Numbered from the stretch's first letter, positions 9,235 through 18,864 are shown. The stretch is 64,000 nucleotides of DNA from an uncultured Clostridia bacterium (GCA_944381185.1 CALWKE010000001.1:520939-584938); one strand, 5' to 3'. Numbers and translations: made by a program. The notes: a model not told the origin generated them from the sequence alone.

Positions 9235-9800
9235 AAAGTGCCTACGCACTATTTGAATAAACCCATTCGGCGGTGCTGCCACCGCGGGCAATTTACCTTC
9301 GGCTTTTTCACTCATTCTTCCCGTGTCATTCCGAGCGTAGTCGAGGAATCCCATAAGCAGGAATGAGCAACTAAACAAAACTTATTATCCCCCGTGTCGT
9401 CCTGAGCGTAGTCGAAGGACCCCATAAGTAGAAATGTGCAATACTACAATGCAAACACTTACAACATAATAAGGAGTGCCTACGCACTATCGGAATAGAC
9501 CCATTCGACTCCACTTCGTTCCGCTCAGGGCGACAGTGGGGCAGACCCCACCTGTCAGTTGCCTAACGGCTTTTCTGTCTTAGTTGTTTTTGTAATTATT
9601 AGTATTTTTTCGTCGAATAATGTTAGTTTTCATGTGCAACACATTCGAAGAGTGCGAAGCACCACCGCCCGCACAAGCAGGTGTGCTGTCATTCCGAGCA
9701 AAGCGTTAGCGAAGCCCTAGGAATCCCATAAACAGAAATGTGCAATACATTCAAACAAGTATAACACACCAATTGTCAGCGGGGACAGCCCCGCCCTGTG
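9235..9800. repeat. GC-rich intergenic mosaic repeat block 1
   Basis: This block fills the gap between the tail-fibre gene and the ABC exporter and is clearly more GC-rich than its surroundings. Recurring modules include CATTCCGAGCGTAGTCGAGG followed by AATCCCATAAGCAGGAATG, GTGCCTACGCAC, a CGACTCCACTTCG module and TTCGTCGAATAATG. Perfect 6-4-6 hairpins lie at 9270-9285 (stem GCGGTG), 9536-9551 (GTGGGG) and 9779-9794 (GCGGGG). The same modules recur in seven other large gaps. No gene is credible inside it. Confidence 0.85.
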
Positions 9801-9815
9801 GTGATTGCACCGCAA

Positions 9816-9843
9816 AAAAAACACCAAATATTTGGTGTTTTTT
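9816..9843 (-). terminator. Terminator of the ABC exporter gene
   Basis: A perfect 28-base palindrome centred on CACCAAATATTTGGTG has A/T-tract flanks. It overlaps the stop codon of the minus-strand ABC gene. Read on the minus strand, the hairpin is followed by a T-run. Confidence 0.75.
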
Positions 9844-11509
9844 ATTGCAACTTAACAACTTCATCGGCAATTGTTAATGCTCGCTTATCATGTGAAATCA
9901 AAATAACAATTTTATCTTCTTTTGCAAGATTTTTTATGACTTCAAGCACCTTTTCAACATTTTTCGCATCAAGTTCATTGGTTGGCTCATCAAGAAAATA
10001 AATGTCTTTATCTTTAGAAAGTGCCCTTATTATATCAAGTCTCTTTTTTTCACCACCCGACAAAATCTGCTTTATTGAATAATACTTTGCTCGTTCTTGA
10101 ACCTTGTCAAGTTCAAAAAATTTAACAAGTTCCTTTGCCCTATCATTCATTTGTTCATCTGGATAGGCAACATTTTCTTCAAACGAACGGTCAAATAACA
10201 CCGAATCTTGAAACAGATAAGAAATTTTATCACGATAATCATAGAGTGATTTGGTTTCAATTTCGCCATTGATCACAATCTTTCCGCTGTCACATTCACG
10301 AAGCCCACACATGGCATTAATTAGTGTTGTTTTACCCTGTCCGCTTTGCCCAGAAATAACATAAACTTTGCCCGAATTAAACTTAACATTATACATCTTT
10401 TCAAAACTTCCCAGATGCACTGAATAATTAATAATTTTTAATCTCTTAATTTTGAGATTGTCATTTTTTGCAATACTTTCTTGCTCATTTGCAAGTTCTC
10501 CAAAATATTCACTTGGATAGAGTTTGTTTATGTTCATAAATTTTATTGATGCCGCCTGAATGTCACAAACAATAAAGCCCCAATCTTCAACCATTCCATA
10601 AATTGCACCAATTCCGCTGACAATAATTGTTATTGAAGCCGCAACTGCCGAACCTTCATTCATCGACAAATAAACAATTAAAAGTGCCGCAACGCCAACA
10701 TACTCAATTATAATAACAATATTCCAATACCAAAAACCAAGGTTGGCACGCTTTTTATGCTCTTTAAAAAATTGCTGGTTTTGCTTGTCAAGTTCTTGTT
10801 GTTCCTTCTTTTTTGACTGCAAAATTGTTATCATTGGAAGGTTTGAAAGCACCATTAAAAAATGATTGCCAATTTTTGCATTTGTATTTTCAATTTTGTC
10901 AACGATAATCTTTTGAAATCTCATTCGAACATAAACACAAATAAAAATTAAAATCAAAATTAAAATTGTGCCAAGTCCCACCCAAAGATTGAGCGAAAAC
11001 AGTTGCCAAACCATGATTATTACACTCAAAAAATATGATGCCATATTCCAGCAAAAAGGCTCTATCATATCATAAATATTGTCAACGGCACTTTTTAAAA
11101 TATAGTTTGCCTCACCAATGGTCATGTTAAACTCAAGATTTTTTCGCTTCATTAAAATGATTTCTTGTGCCCTGTGGTTAACCCTGCACATCATTCGCCT
11201 TGCAAAAACATCAATCATGCGATAATGAAGCATTCCCAGTATCCATAAAACAATTATTATTGCAAACATTAAAATTATGTAACTTACTGTGTTCAACTTC
11301 AAAAAATCAAAATATTTTAAAATAAAAATTCTTTCACCAGTAAACTTCGCAACAATAAGCGATGGCAAAAAAGACTCAAAAGTTTTTGTGAGTGCCGTTA
11401 CTATTGAAAATAGAAAAATCAACACAAAGCAAACCCTGTCTTTGTGCGTCATAAATTTCCAAAGAAGTTTATAACTTGCAATCATTCCCTGTTTTTGGGT
11501 TTTTTCCAT
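9842..11509 (-). CDS. ABC exporter half-transporter (fused membrane and ATPase domains)
   Basis: A 555-residue protein. Residues 1 to about 330 form the transmembrane domain with about six hydrophobic segments. The rest is a complete nucleotide-binding domain: Walker A SGQSGQGKTT (around 382-392), signature LSGGEKKR (around 485), Walker B YFLDEPTNELD (around 507) and an H-loop ISHDK. All catalytic residues are present, so a homodimer could work. The substrate is unknown. There is no Shine-Dalgarno upstream of the ATG at 11509. Instead a promoter-like TTGAAA-16-TATAAT ends 6 bases before it, suggesting a leaderless message. An internal Met at residue 9 has AGGGA only 1-2 bases away and is less likely as the start. 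Confidence 0.85.
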   Translation of the reverse strand: MEKTQKQGMIASYKLLWKFMTHKDRVCFVLIFLFSIVTALTKTFESFLPSLIVAKFTGERIFILKYFDFLKLNTVSYIILMFAIIIVLWILGMLHYRMIDVFARRMMCRVNHRAQEIILMKRKNLEFNMTIGEANYILKSAVDNIYDMIEPFCWNMASYFLSVIIMVWQLFSLNLWVGLGTILILILIFICVYVRMRFQKIIVDKIENTNAKIGNHFLMVLSNLPMITILQSKKKEQQELDKQNQQFFKEHKKRANLGFWYWNIVIIIEYVGVAALLIVYLSMNEGSAVAASITIIVSGIGAIYGMVEDWGFIVCDIQAASIKFMNINKLYPSEYFGELANEQESIAKNDNLKIKRLKIINYSVHLGSFEKMYNVKFNSGKVYVISGQSGQGKTTLINAMCGLRECDSGKIVINGEIETKSLYDYRDKISYLFQDSVLFDRSFEENVAYPDEQMNDRAKELVKFFELDKVQERAKYYSIKQILSGGEKKRLDIIRALSKDKDIYFLDEPTNELDAKNVEKVLEVIKNLAKEDKIVILISHDKRALTIADEVVKLQ

Positions 11510-11515
11510 AAAACA

Positions 11516-11543
11516 ATTATAACAACAATTTTTTATATTTCAA
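11516..11543 (-). promoter_or_regulatory. Promoter directly abutting the ABC gene start (leaderless candidate)
   Basis: On the minus strand TTGAAA (11543-11538), a 16-nt spacer and TATAAT (11521-11516) are followed by 6 bases and the ATG at 11509. Transcription would start on or next to the A of the start codon. The site lies just downstream of the gpmI terminator. Confidence 0.6.
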
Positions 11544-11546
11544 ACA

Positions 11547-11574
11547 AAAAAGACACCTAAAAAAGTGTCTTTTA
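11547..11574 (-). terminator. Terminator of gpmI
   Basis: A hairpin with stem AAAAAGACAC (11547-11556) and its complement starting at 11565 is separated by an 8-nt loop. On the minus strand a T-rich tract follows. It lies 6 bases past the gpmI stop. Confidence 0.75.
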
Positions 11575-11579
11575 ATTTT

Positions 11580-13088
11580 TTATTTTTCTATCATTGATTC
11601 AAGCATGTCATCTGGTTTTTCAAGCCCCAAAAGTTCCATAACTGTTGCAGCAACATTTGCAAGTGTTCCGTTCTGTTTTAATTTTGCATTTTTATATTTT
11701 TCACTAACCAAAATAAATGGAACAGGGTTTGTTGTGTGTTTTGTGTTTGGCTCGCCATTAGGGTATTCCATTTCTTCACAGTTTCCGTGGTCGGCAATGA
11801 TTATGCAATCGCCCCCTGCATCAATTGATGCCTGTGCAATTTTGTAGGCACATTCATCACAGCATTTAACAGCAGTGATTGCAGCATCAAGTTCGCCAGT
11901 ATGCCCAATCATATCAGGGTTTGAATAGTTAACCAAAACAAAATCATATTTTTTGCTTGGAATAACTTTTAAAAGTTCTTCAGTTATTTCTTCGGCACGC
12001 ATCTTTGGGTGAACTGCAAAATTTTTGTCATTATAACTTTCAATAAGTTTGCGGTCTTCCCCTTCATATTGTTTTTCAATGCCACCATTAAAGAAAAATG
12101 TTACATGTGCATACTTTGTGGTTTCAGCAATGTGATATTGCTTCATACCCGCCTTTGAAACATAATATGCAAGATTATCTTCAACAATTTTTGGTGGATA
12201 GATTGTGTTTAGCCCAGCAAGTTCCTTTGCATATTCTTGCATTGGTGTGAAGAGCAAATTGTTAAACTTTTCTGTTTTAAAAGCATCAAAAGTTTTGTCT
12301 GTCAACGCAAAGGTTATTTCTCTTGCCCTGTCTGAACGATAGTTATAAAAGATTACTGAATCGCTATCTTTAATTGTTCCGTTTTCATCAATAATAACTG
12401 GCTCAACAAATTCATCTGTTATACCTTTATTATAACTTGCTTTGATTGCATTTTCAAAGTCGTCAAACTTTTCACCTTCACCATAAACATAAAGATTGTA
12501 TGCTTTTTGAAGTCTGTCATATCTCTTTTCACGGTCCATAGCATAAATTCTTCCGCAAATGGTTGCAATTTTTGCATTTGTTCCCTTAATCTTTTCAGTG
12601 GTCTGTTTTAAAAATTCAATGCCACTTTCAGTTGGTGTGTCACGACCGTCAGTTATTGCATGAATATAAATATTTTTAATGTTATAATTTTTTGCAGCAT
12701 CTAAAATTGCAAACAAATGTGTTATTTTAGAATGTACCCCACCGTCAGACAAAAGCCCCAGCAAATGCAAATCTGAATTGTTTTTTTCAGCGAACTCAAA
12801 AGCACGAACAAGTGCTGAATTTTTTTCAAAGTTGCCTTTTTTGATTTCGTTATCAATATGCAAAAGGTCTTGCTCAATCACTCTGCCCGCACCAATAGTT
12901 AGGTGCCCAACTTCAGAGTTGCCCATTTGCCCAGCAGGAAGCCCCACTGCTTCGCCACTTGCTTCAATTTGCGTGTGTGGATACCTTTCTTTAAGTTTGT
13001 CAAGATAAGGCGTGCCCGCAAGTTTGATTGAATTTCCCTTTTCTTCTTTTCTGATTCCAAATCCGTCTAAAATACAAAGTGTAACCAT
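11580..13088 (-). CDS. gpmI: 2,3-bisphosphoglycerate-independent phosphoglycerate mutase
   Basis: A 502-residue glycolytic enzyme of the alkaline-phosphatase superfamily that interconverts 3- and 2-phosphoglycerate using two metal ions in the cytoplasm. Visible hallmarks are ILDGFG at 6-11 with metal-ligand Asp8, the phosphoserine motif GQMGNSEVGH with Ser58, DGRDT, YRSDRAREI, and the C-terminal ADHGNCEEM. The length matches the usual 500-515. GGAGATATT precedes the ATG. A TATAAT at 13149-13144 (minus strand) may be its -10 box, though the -35 is poor. It follows the DAC-like gene by 70 bases and has its own terminator. Confidence 0.95.
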   Translation of the reverse strand: MVTLCILDGFGIRKEEKGNSIKLAGTPYLDKLKERYPHTQIEASGEAVGLPAGQMGNSEVGHLTIGAGRVIEQDLLHIDNEIKKGNFEKNSALVRAFEFAEKNNSDLHLLGLLSDGGVHSKITHLFAILDAAKNYNIKNIYIHAITDGRDTPTESGIEFLKQTTEKIKGTNAKIATICGRIYAMDREKRYDRLQKAYNLYVYGEGEKFDDFENAIKASYNKGITDEFVEPVIIDENGTIKDSDSVIFYNYRSDRAREITFALTDKTFDAFKTEKFNNLLFTPMQEYAKELAGLNTIYPPKIVEDNLAYYVSKAGMKQYHIAETTKYAHVTFFFNGGIEKQYEGEDRKLIESYNDKNFAVHPKMRAEEITEELLKVIPSKKYDFVLVNYSNPDMIGHTGELDAAITAVKCCDECAYKIAQASIDAGGDCIIIADHGNCEEMEYPNGEPNTKHTTNPVPFILVSEKYKNAKLKQNGTLANVAATVMELLGLEKPDDMLESMIEK

Positions 13089-13158
13089 AATATCTCCTTT
13101 AAATGCAAAGTGTTTTTATTAATAAAACCATTTTGCTATATCTATTATACTCAAATTT

Positions 13159-14499
13159 TTAAATAACAAAAACTGTTTTTGCACGAAGTTTGTTTCTGTC
13201 CATCTTAAAGCCCTGCATTGTGCCGTCGTTAGAAATTTTGATAGCAATGCCATAGTTTGACAGGGTTTTTGCAGCGGCAAGGCGGCCACCACCAGTGCTT
13301 CCCGCTTCAATCTTTATTATTGCACCAACTGCCAAAAGTTTTCCGTCATAATCAATAACGGTCGCACCATCCATTGCAATAAGTTCTTGACGAAGTTTTC
13401 GGTCAAGTTCCTGAAATTTTTTGCCTGAAATGATTTTTATTAATGTTGCGGATTTCACACATTTGTCTTCTGTTAAAAATTTATCAAATTCAGGTATCTC
13501 TGTTTGAGTGTCGAATGTTGTCGCAAAAAATGATTGATTAATCTTATTTTGTTGAATTGTGTCGTAACTTTCTTTTAAAAGCACATCGGCTTCATCAATA
13601 TGTTTTAAAACTTCTTGTGAGTCACCACTATTTATATGCACAATACAGCCACCAAAGCGGTTAAAACTTGTGTCGAGAGCAGAAAGATAAATTGCTCTTC
13701 GAACATCTTCATATTCGCCCGCTTGCTCGGAAAGTTTGCTAACAATTTCGTCATGAGTGAAGCACACCCAATGCCCGCTTCGCTTTGCAAAAAGCAGACT
13801 TCTATCTTTAAAAATCAAAATTTCGCCTTCATGATTAAGGCACACACCAATCTTTGAACCCACCGAAAGCATTGCAAGTTTAAGGTTCATATAAGGTGCG
13901 TAAAGCGAGTAGTCAATTTTGCTGGGTGCATAAACATAGTCGCTAACAAAGCCGTCAGCGGTGATTTCAACAAAAGAATCTTCCCCGTCTGAAAGCATTG
14001 CCGAAAAGTCTTTATCAAAAATTCTTGAAATATGCAGGTTCATGTTGGTTTTGCTTCCCGCCTTTCGCCTTGTTACAACACAGCCAATGGCTGGGTGCTT
14101 GCCTTCATAGGTTCGCTGACTCCAATAACCCAGTTTTGAAAGCAACAAACTTAAAGTTTTTGAAGATGAACTTGAAAGCGACCTGCAAATTGCCTTTTCA
14201 ATGATGATATTTTCAAGTCCATGGCGATATTCACTTGAAAGTGAAAGTTCATCTAACTTCTTCATTTCGTCAATAATCGACCGAATTAGATGAATTTCGA
14301 AATTTTTAAAAGGTTGTGCTCTTTTAACAATAACACGAAAGGTATCTTCTTTTGAGAATTTGATTTTTATTGAACCCGCTTCGCCTTGGGCAACATAGTT
14401 ATCTCTTGGCGATGAAGGTTCTTCACCAATAATCTCTGACCCCGTGAACATTTTGAGCACAAAGCCACGCACAAACTCTAAAAATACCGCCTTGTTCAT
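13159..14499 (-). CDS. Protein with a C-terminal DAC (diadenylate cyclase)-like domain
   Basis: A 446-residue protein. The last 70 residues resemble a DisA_N/DAC nucleotide cyclase core: DGATVIDYDGKLLAVGAII from residue 377 matches the DGA motif. GGGRLAAAKTLS (403-414) sits where canonical cyclases have a G-x-RHRAA motif, and IKISNDG aligns with the VVSEETG strand. The first 370 residues are unrecognised and may be a sensor. In the family, the DGA and RHR motifs bind ATP to make c-di-AMP. Here RHR is replaced, so it could make another product, only bind a nucleotide, or be inactive. GGAGTG supports the ATG at 14499, which is 16 bases downstream of the nucleoside hydrolase, suggesting an operon. 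Confidence 0.55.
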   Translation of the reverse strand: MNKAVFLEFVRGFVLKMFTGSEIIGEEPSSPRDNYVAQGEAGSIKIKFSKEDTFRVIVKRAQPFKNFEIHLIRSIIDEMKKLDELSLSSEYRHGLENIIIEKAICRSLSSSSSKTLSLLLSKLGYWSQRTYEGKHPAIGCVVTRRKAGSKTNMNLHISRIFDKDFSAMLSDGEDSFVEITADGFVSDYVYAPSKIDYSLYAPYMNLKLAMLSVGSKIGVCLNHEGEILIFKDRSLLFAKRSGHWVCFTHDEIVSKLSEQAGEYEDVRRAIYLSALDTSFNRFGGCIVHINSGDSQEVLKHIDEADVLLKESYDTIQQNKINQSFFATTFDTQTEIPEFDKFLTEDKCVKSATLIKIISGKKFQELDRKLRQELIAMDGATVIDYDGKLLAVGAIIKIEAGSTGGGRLAAAKTLSNYGIAIKISNDGTMQGFKMDRNKLRAKTVFVI

Positions 14500-14515
14500 T
14501 TTTCACTCCAACTTT

Positions 14516-15442
14516 TTATTTGCATTTTTCAAGCATCTTAAAATATAATTTTTTAAATTTAGGAATGTTTATCTTTGTGCAGGTGAGTGCGTTTGGTTTC
14601 TTTTTAAAATCCATAACAAGCACACCTGTTTTTATGCTTTCATAATATTTTACGCTTGCACAAACGGGACTGGTTTCAAAAAGTTCAGGATTTGTTACAT
14701 AGGCAACTGCACAGCCGTCATGAGTGGCAATACCGTTTTTAACATGACGGTCTTTGTAACTTCTAAACACAACTTCTAAAACCGAGCCTGTGTGATTTTC
14801 TATTTTTGTTTTAAACACATCTTCCCAATCAAGATAGGCGGTGTGCCCCATTTCCATTGGAACAATTTCAAGTTTTATGCCTGACTTTATCACAACTTCA
14901 CCAGCTTCTGGGTCGGTTGCCACATTAAATTCAGGGTATGGCATTTCATCTTTTTCAACATCTTCAATAGTGCCCGCCATCAAAACAATTCTTTCAATTT
15001 TGTCCAAGCACTCTTTGTGTTTTTTTATGAGTTTTGCAAGGTTTGTTGTTGGTGATAAGCAAATGATTGTCACCCTTTCATCACTTTCGTTAAGAGTATT
15101 GGCCATTGCATCAACGGCATCATCTGAAAGCAATCTTCTTGAATTTTTTTCAAAAACATATTCGCCAAGACCGCCATTGCCATGCACCGCAACTCTTGGG
15201 CGTTCCTTTTCAAGCGGTTTGCCGTCGCCCGCAGCAACTGGAATATCAGGAGCCCCAACAAGTTCCAAAATATTGAGTGTGTTCTTTGCCGCCCTAACCG
15301 GCTCAACATTACCAACATCGGTGGTTATGAGTTTTATATCAAGCACTCCGCTTTTAACCGCAAGCATAAGTGCAACTGCATCGTCAATACCTGTGTCACA
15401 ATTAATTATTACAGGAATTTTTTTTATTTCTTTTTTCTTCAT
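14516..15442 (-). CDS. Inosine-uridine-type nucleoside hydrolase
   Basis: A 308-residue enzyme of the Ca-dependent nucleoside N-ribohydrolase family, which cleaves purine or pyrimidine ribonucleosides to base and ribose for salvage. The N-terminus has IINCDTGIDDA (12-22), the calcium-binding cluster normally written DTDPGIDDA. ERIVLMAG and EFNVATDPEAGEVV match later conserved blocks, the latter being part of the substrate pocket. Base specificity cannot be read from the sequence. AGGGGGA lies about 11 bases upstream of the ATG. It is the first gene of a likely operon with the DAC-like protein. Confidence 0.88.
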   Translation of the reverse strand: MKKKEIKKIPVIINCDTGIDDAVALMLAVKSGVLDIKLITTDVGNVEPVRAAKNTLNILELVGAPDIPVAAGDGKPLEKERPRVAVHGNGGLGEYVFEKNSRRLLSDDAVDAMANTLNESDERVTIICLSPTTNLAKLIKKHKECLDKIERIVLMAGTIEDVEKDEMPYPEFNVATDPEAGEVVIKSGIKLEIVPMEMGHTAYLDWEDVFKTKIENHTGSVLEVVFRSYKDRHVKNGIATHDGCAVAYVTNPELFETSPVCASVKYYESIKTGVLVMDFKKKPNALTCTKINIPKFKKLYFKMLEKCK

Positions 15443-15549
15443 AGCAAAAACTTCCCCCTACTTCAATATATTACCACATCAACCCAAATTTTGTATACTT
15501 TTTTAATTTATATTTTTTGAATAACTTTTCAGAAATTTGTAAAATCAAA

Positions 15550-15860
15550 AGATCAGGGCGGGTCTGCACCCGCGGGGCGGGGCTGTCCCCGCTGACAACT
15601 AGTGCTACGCACTCTTTTAATTTGTTGCACATCTACGATTATGGGATTCCTAGACTACGCTCGGAATGACAGCGGGTCGGCACCCGTGGGCAGAATGTGC
15701 TTCACAATTCTTTGAATGGGTTGCAAAAAAAAATACATTATTCGACGAAAAAAAATAATTCTTACAATAAAAATCAAGGTAGAAAAGCCAAAGGCAAACT
15801 TCCCACGGATGTTGCAAACTGCCACTCGGAATAACAGCACCCTACCACCCGAAATATCAC
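15550..15860. repeat. GC-rich intergenic mosaic repeat block 2
   Basis: This block fills most of the gap 15443-15916. The modules are in the opposite orientation to block 1: GGGATTCCTAGACTACGCTC followed by GGAATGAC, plus a TTATTCGACGAAAAAAAATA module. Perfect 6-4-6 hairpins are at 15558-15573 (stem GCGGGT) and 15577-15592 (GCGGGG). A decayed one is at 15672-15687. No gene is credible inside it. Confidence 0.85.
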
Positions 15861-15881
15861 AGAAAAAATAAAATCCACACA

Positions 15882-15915
15882 AAAAAAGTATGGATTTCTC
15901 CATACTTTTTTATTT
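15882..15915 (-). terminator. Terminator of the large CvpA-like gene
   Basis: A 12-bp stem (AAAAAGTATGGA with TCCATACTTTTT) and a short TTTC loop lie immediately downstream of the minus-strand stop at 15917. T-runs flank both sides. Confidence 0.8.
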
Positions 15916-15916
15916 T

Positions 15917-18211
15917 TTAGTTTCTTCCAAAAAGGTTTGCAAGGGCATCTTTTGCTTCAGCAGGAATGTTCAAATCTTCACTTTCAAGAGCATCTTGAAT
16001 GTAGGTTACATCTCCGCCAAGACTATTCACAACATCTTTGATTGCAGAAGCATCAGTGCTTGTGTTAACTGCATCAACAACTGCCATAACAGCACTTGAA
16101 TTTGCAATGGTTTCAACAAGATTATTTGCCGCTTGTTTCTTTTCTTCTTCTGTTTCGCCAAGTGAAAGGTTTCCGCCATGATTTTGTGAAACATTGATAA
16201 TATTTATAATCTCATCAGCGGCTGCAATGTCTTGTTCAATCTTTTCAGGAGTGATTTCATCAATGAATGTTCCAAACATTTCAGTGACTGCCGATGCGGT
16301 TTCTTTGTATTCTTCAGGAACAAGTTCATCAACAATATCTGAACTGATTAAATCTTTAATGGAATCCTTCATCTCTTGACTGCCCGCAACTGTTACAAGT
16401 GTGTCTTTAATATTTTCAAGTGTAACATTTTCTGGGTCAGATGTCATTTTATCAACAAGGCTAGCGGTTTCTTGAAGGGTTTTAAACATTGCCTTAAAAC
16501 TATATGTTTCACTTGTCCAATAGTTATTAATGTTTCCATTTATTTGGCTCTTTATATCTAAACTTAATGAAACATTTTCGGTGTTAATGAAGCCTGTAAT
16601 AAACTCTTTCATTGGGTCGCTTAAAATAACTGAATTTCTTGAAAGATCAATCGCTTCACCAATACTTGAAAGTTCATTTAACATTTGATTTGAAGATTCT
16701 GATGCCGAGCCGTCATCTTGAAGATTTTCAAATACTGATAAAAGTGTGTTTACAAGTTTTTGAAAAACATCTGCTTCGCTGTTCCAATTAATTGCAGCGA
16801 TTTCTTCACTTGTTAAGTTTCCACCTGAAAAACTTGCATCTTCGCCAACAACGCTCTTATAGCCAATTGCAAGGGCATCATTTATTATTATTGGAAGGTT
16901 TGAACGAAGTTCAGGAGTGGTTGAAAGTTGAAGAACGGCATCTTTAACAAGTGTTTCATTACCTGCCAAAAATTCCATAACATCAACATCTCCTGCTTGA
17001 ATTGTTGAAATTAAATTGTTATTGTTTGCAACTTTAACAACACCCATAACAGCTTTAAGGTTGTTTGAAATTCTGTTTATGTCATCTGTTTTGAATATTT
17101 CAAGCACATGATTTAACATTTGGGTCATTTCACCACTAACAGGTGGTTCAATTCCCAAAAAGGCTTCGCCATTTGACCAGTTTTCACAAAGTTTTGGCAA
17201 AAGTTCAATAATATAACTTTGAACAATTTTTGAAGTTGTTGCAACATCATAAATAGAAATTATTCCGTCAACAGAATTGTTGTTTGTTATATCAAACTTA
17301 TTTGCAACAAAAGTTTCTTTATATTCATTATAAACTTTTATAACTGAAACGATTTCATTTGTAACATTAACTTCAAGGTCGCCCGACTTAACCGATGTTA
17401 AATAGTTAAAACTAATTGAGCCCAGTTTGCTTATTCCAAGTGCATTAAACACCGCACCCATTGGCGACTTATCATAATTTTCTTTGATTTTAGCATAGGT
17501 TTCAACATAGGTTTCAACAGTTCCAATATTCTCATCTTCGGTGTAATAAAGGTTTGCACCCAAATAGTTTTGAATAGAAGACGAAGTGAGCACCGAAGCA
17601 TTTGCACTTTCACCGCCCTTTTCATCGGTTATGAATGTGTTGCAAATATTCATCACGCCAAACACCGGAATTAAGAAAGTGAAACAAATAATTATCATTG
17701 AGAAGAATCCAATTCCACCACCAATAAGTCTGTTTGCTGCTTTTTTTGCTGTGAGTGTTCCATTTTTCTTTGCCTTTGAGTGAAGAACCAAGAACACAAT
17801 AAAGTGAACAAAAAGTGCAAGTAATGAAAGCACAAGAAACATTGCAACAAACAAAACTACATTAACCGCAACATTCATAAGAGCAAAGGCAAGTTCTGTT
17901 GTTGTGCCATCAGCGGCAACAATATCGCCAAGCCCTTCTGAACTGCCTGCGATTGAAGAAACTAGTTCTTGAAAATCGTAAGTAAATCCAAAGATGCTTA
18001 TTGTTGTGCCGTCCGTGCAGGCATTAATTATTGCCGAAGAAATCACTGGCGTTAAAAATAGTGCGATAAGCAAAATCACTAAAAGTGCAATAAATCTTGC
18101 AAGTGACTTTTTCCAACCTCGCCAAACACCAATTAAAAATCCAATAACCAAAAGACCAATAATTGTGCCCGACAAAGCCATCATGATAGTGTTTAATGTT
18201 GATGCGTCCAT
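15917..18211 (-). CDS. Large membrane protein with N-terminal CvpA-like domain
   Basis: A 764-residue protein. The first 200 residues contain about four hydrophobic helices with the CvpA-type start (GWRGWKKSLARFIALL-like). The remaining 500 or more residues form a soluble Asn/Ser/Asp/Glu-rich, helical-looking region with no catalytic motif. CvpA proteins are usually 160-250 residues, so the long extension is unusual. The annotated ATG at 18211 is chosen over an upstream in-frame codon at 18262 because AAGGAGAG sits just before it. The start is one base past the dCMP deaminase stop, so the two are co-transcribed. Function unknown; a cell-envelope role is inferred. Confidence 0.6.
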   Translation of the reverse strand: MDASTLNTIMMALSGTIIGLLVIGFLIGVWRGWKKSLARFIALLVILLIALFLTPVISSAIINACTDGTTISIFGFTYDFQELVSSIAGSSEGLGDIVAADGTTTELAFALMNVAVNVVLFVAMFLVLSLLALFVHFIVFLVLHSKAKKNGTLTAKKAANRLIGGGIGFFSMIIICFTFLIPVFGVMNICNTFITDEKGGESANASVLTSSSIQNYLGANLYYTEDENIGTVETYVETYAKIKENYDKSPMGAVFNALGISKLGSISFNYLTSVKSGDLEVNVTNEIVSVIKVYNEYKETFVANKFDITNNNSVDGIISIYDVATTSKIVQSYIIELLPKLCENWSNGEAFLGIEPPVSGEMTQMLNHVLEIFKTDDINRISNNLKAVMGVVKVANNNNLISTIQAGDVDVMEFLAGNETLVKDAVLQLSTTPELRSNLPIIINDALAIGYKSVVGEDASFSGGNLTSEEIAAINWNSEADVFQKLVNTLLSVFENLQDDGSASESSNQMLNELSSIGEAIDLSRNSVILSDPMKEFITGFINTENVSLSLDIKSQINGNINNYWTSETYSFKAMFKTLQETASLVDKMTSDPENVTLENIKDTLVTVAGSQEMKDSIKDLISSDIVDELVPEEYKETASAVTEMFGTFIDEITPEKIEQDIAAADEIINIINVSQNHGGNLSLGETEEEKKQAANNLVETIANSSAVMAVVDAVNTSTDASAIKDVVNSLGGDVTYIQDALESEDLNIPAEAKDALANLFGRN

Positions 18212-18212
18212 A

Positions 18213-18734
18213 TTACTCTCCTTTATCAAAAGGCAAATACTCCATTTCAATACCTGCCTCATTTAAAAGTTTTACTGAAAATTCATCAGGATAATTAAAG
18301 CCATAAACAATTCGTTTTATTCCCGCATTAATTATTAGTTTTGTGCAAATTGTGCAAGGGCGATGAGTCACATAAATTGTTGCACCCTCAACCGACACGC
18401 CCAGTTTTGCAGCTTGCACCAAAGCATTTTGCTCGGCATGGGTGGCATAACACATCTCTTGCCTTGTTCCGCTGGCAATATTAAGTTTGTCACGAAGGCA
18501 CTCGCCCCTTTCAACGCAACTTAACACCCCCGATGGTGCACCGTTATAGCCCGTTGCAATAATTCTTTTATCACGAACAATAACCGCACCAACCTGCCTG
18601 CCGTTTCGAATACAGGTGCTCCAAGAAGAAACAACTTTTGCAACTTCCATAAAACGCCTATCCCACTTTAATCTTTTTTGAAGAGATATGCCCGCCTTGT
18701 CGGTGTAATCAGTGGTTCTATCTGTTTTACTCAT
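18213..18734 (-). CDS. comEB: dCMP deaminase / ComEB-type cytidine deaminase
   Basis: A 173-residue zinc enzyme that deaminates dCMP to dUMP, feeding thymidylate synthesis. Catalytic zinc motifs are HAE (99-101) and PCTIC (126-130). Other family marks are GYNGAP (62-67) and the Cys pair in SCVERGEC. The length is typical. Translation probably starts at the ATG 18734, with GTGGAG upstream; the ORF is open another 47 codons but that part is AT-rich and not conserved. It is divergent from the degenerate ABC gene and coupled to the CvpA-like gene. Confidence 0.88.
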   Translation of the reverse strand: MSKTDRTTDYTDKAGISLQKRLKWDRRFMEVAKVVSSWSTCIRNGRQVGAVIVRDKRIIATGYNGAPSGVLSCVERGECLRDKLNIASGTRQEMCYATHAEQNALVQAAKLGVSVEGATIYVTHRPCTICTKLIINAGIKRIVYGFNYPDEFSVKLLNEAGIEMEYLPFDKGE

Positions 18735-18864
18735 TTTTAACACTCCACGAATTATTATATTAATTTTGTTAACAATTAAATTATAAACAAAAAATAATAT
18801 TTTTTCAATAATATTTATATATTTATTACTTTTTATTCTATTTTTTATAATTTTGAGGTGAATT

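Noticed and set aside
13119..13310. Short minus-strand ORF overlapping the DAC-like gene end
   Set aside because: It is in a different frame inside a well-supported gene and has no translation signal.
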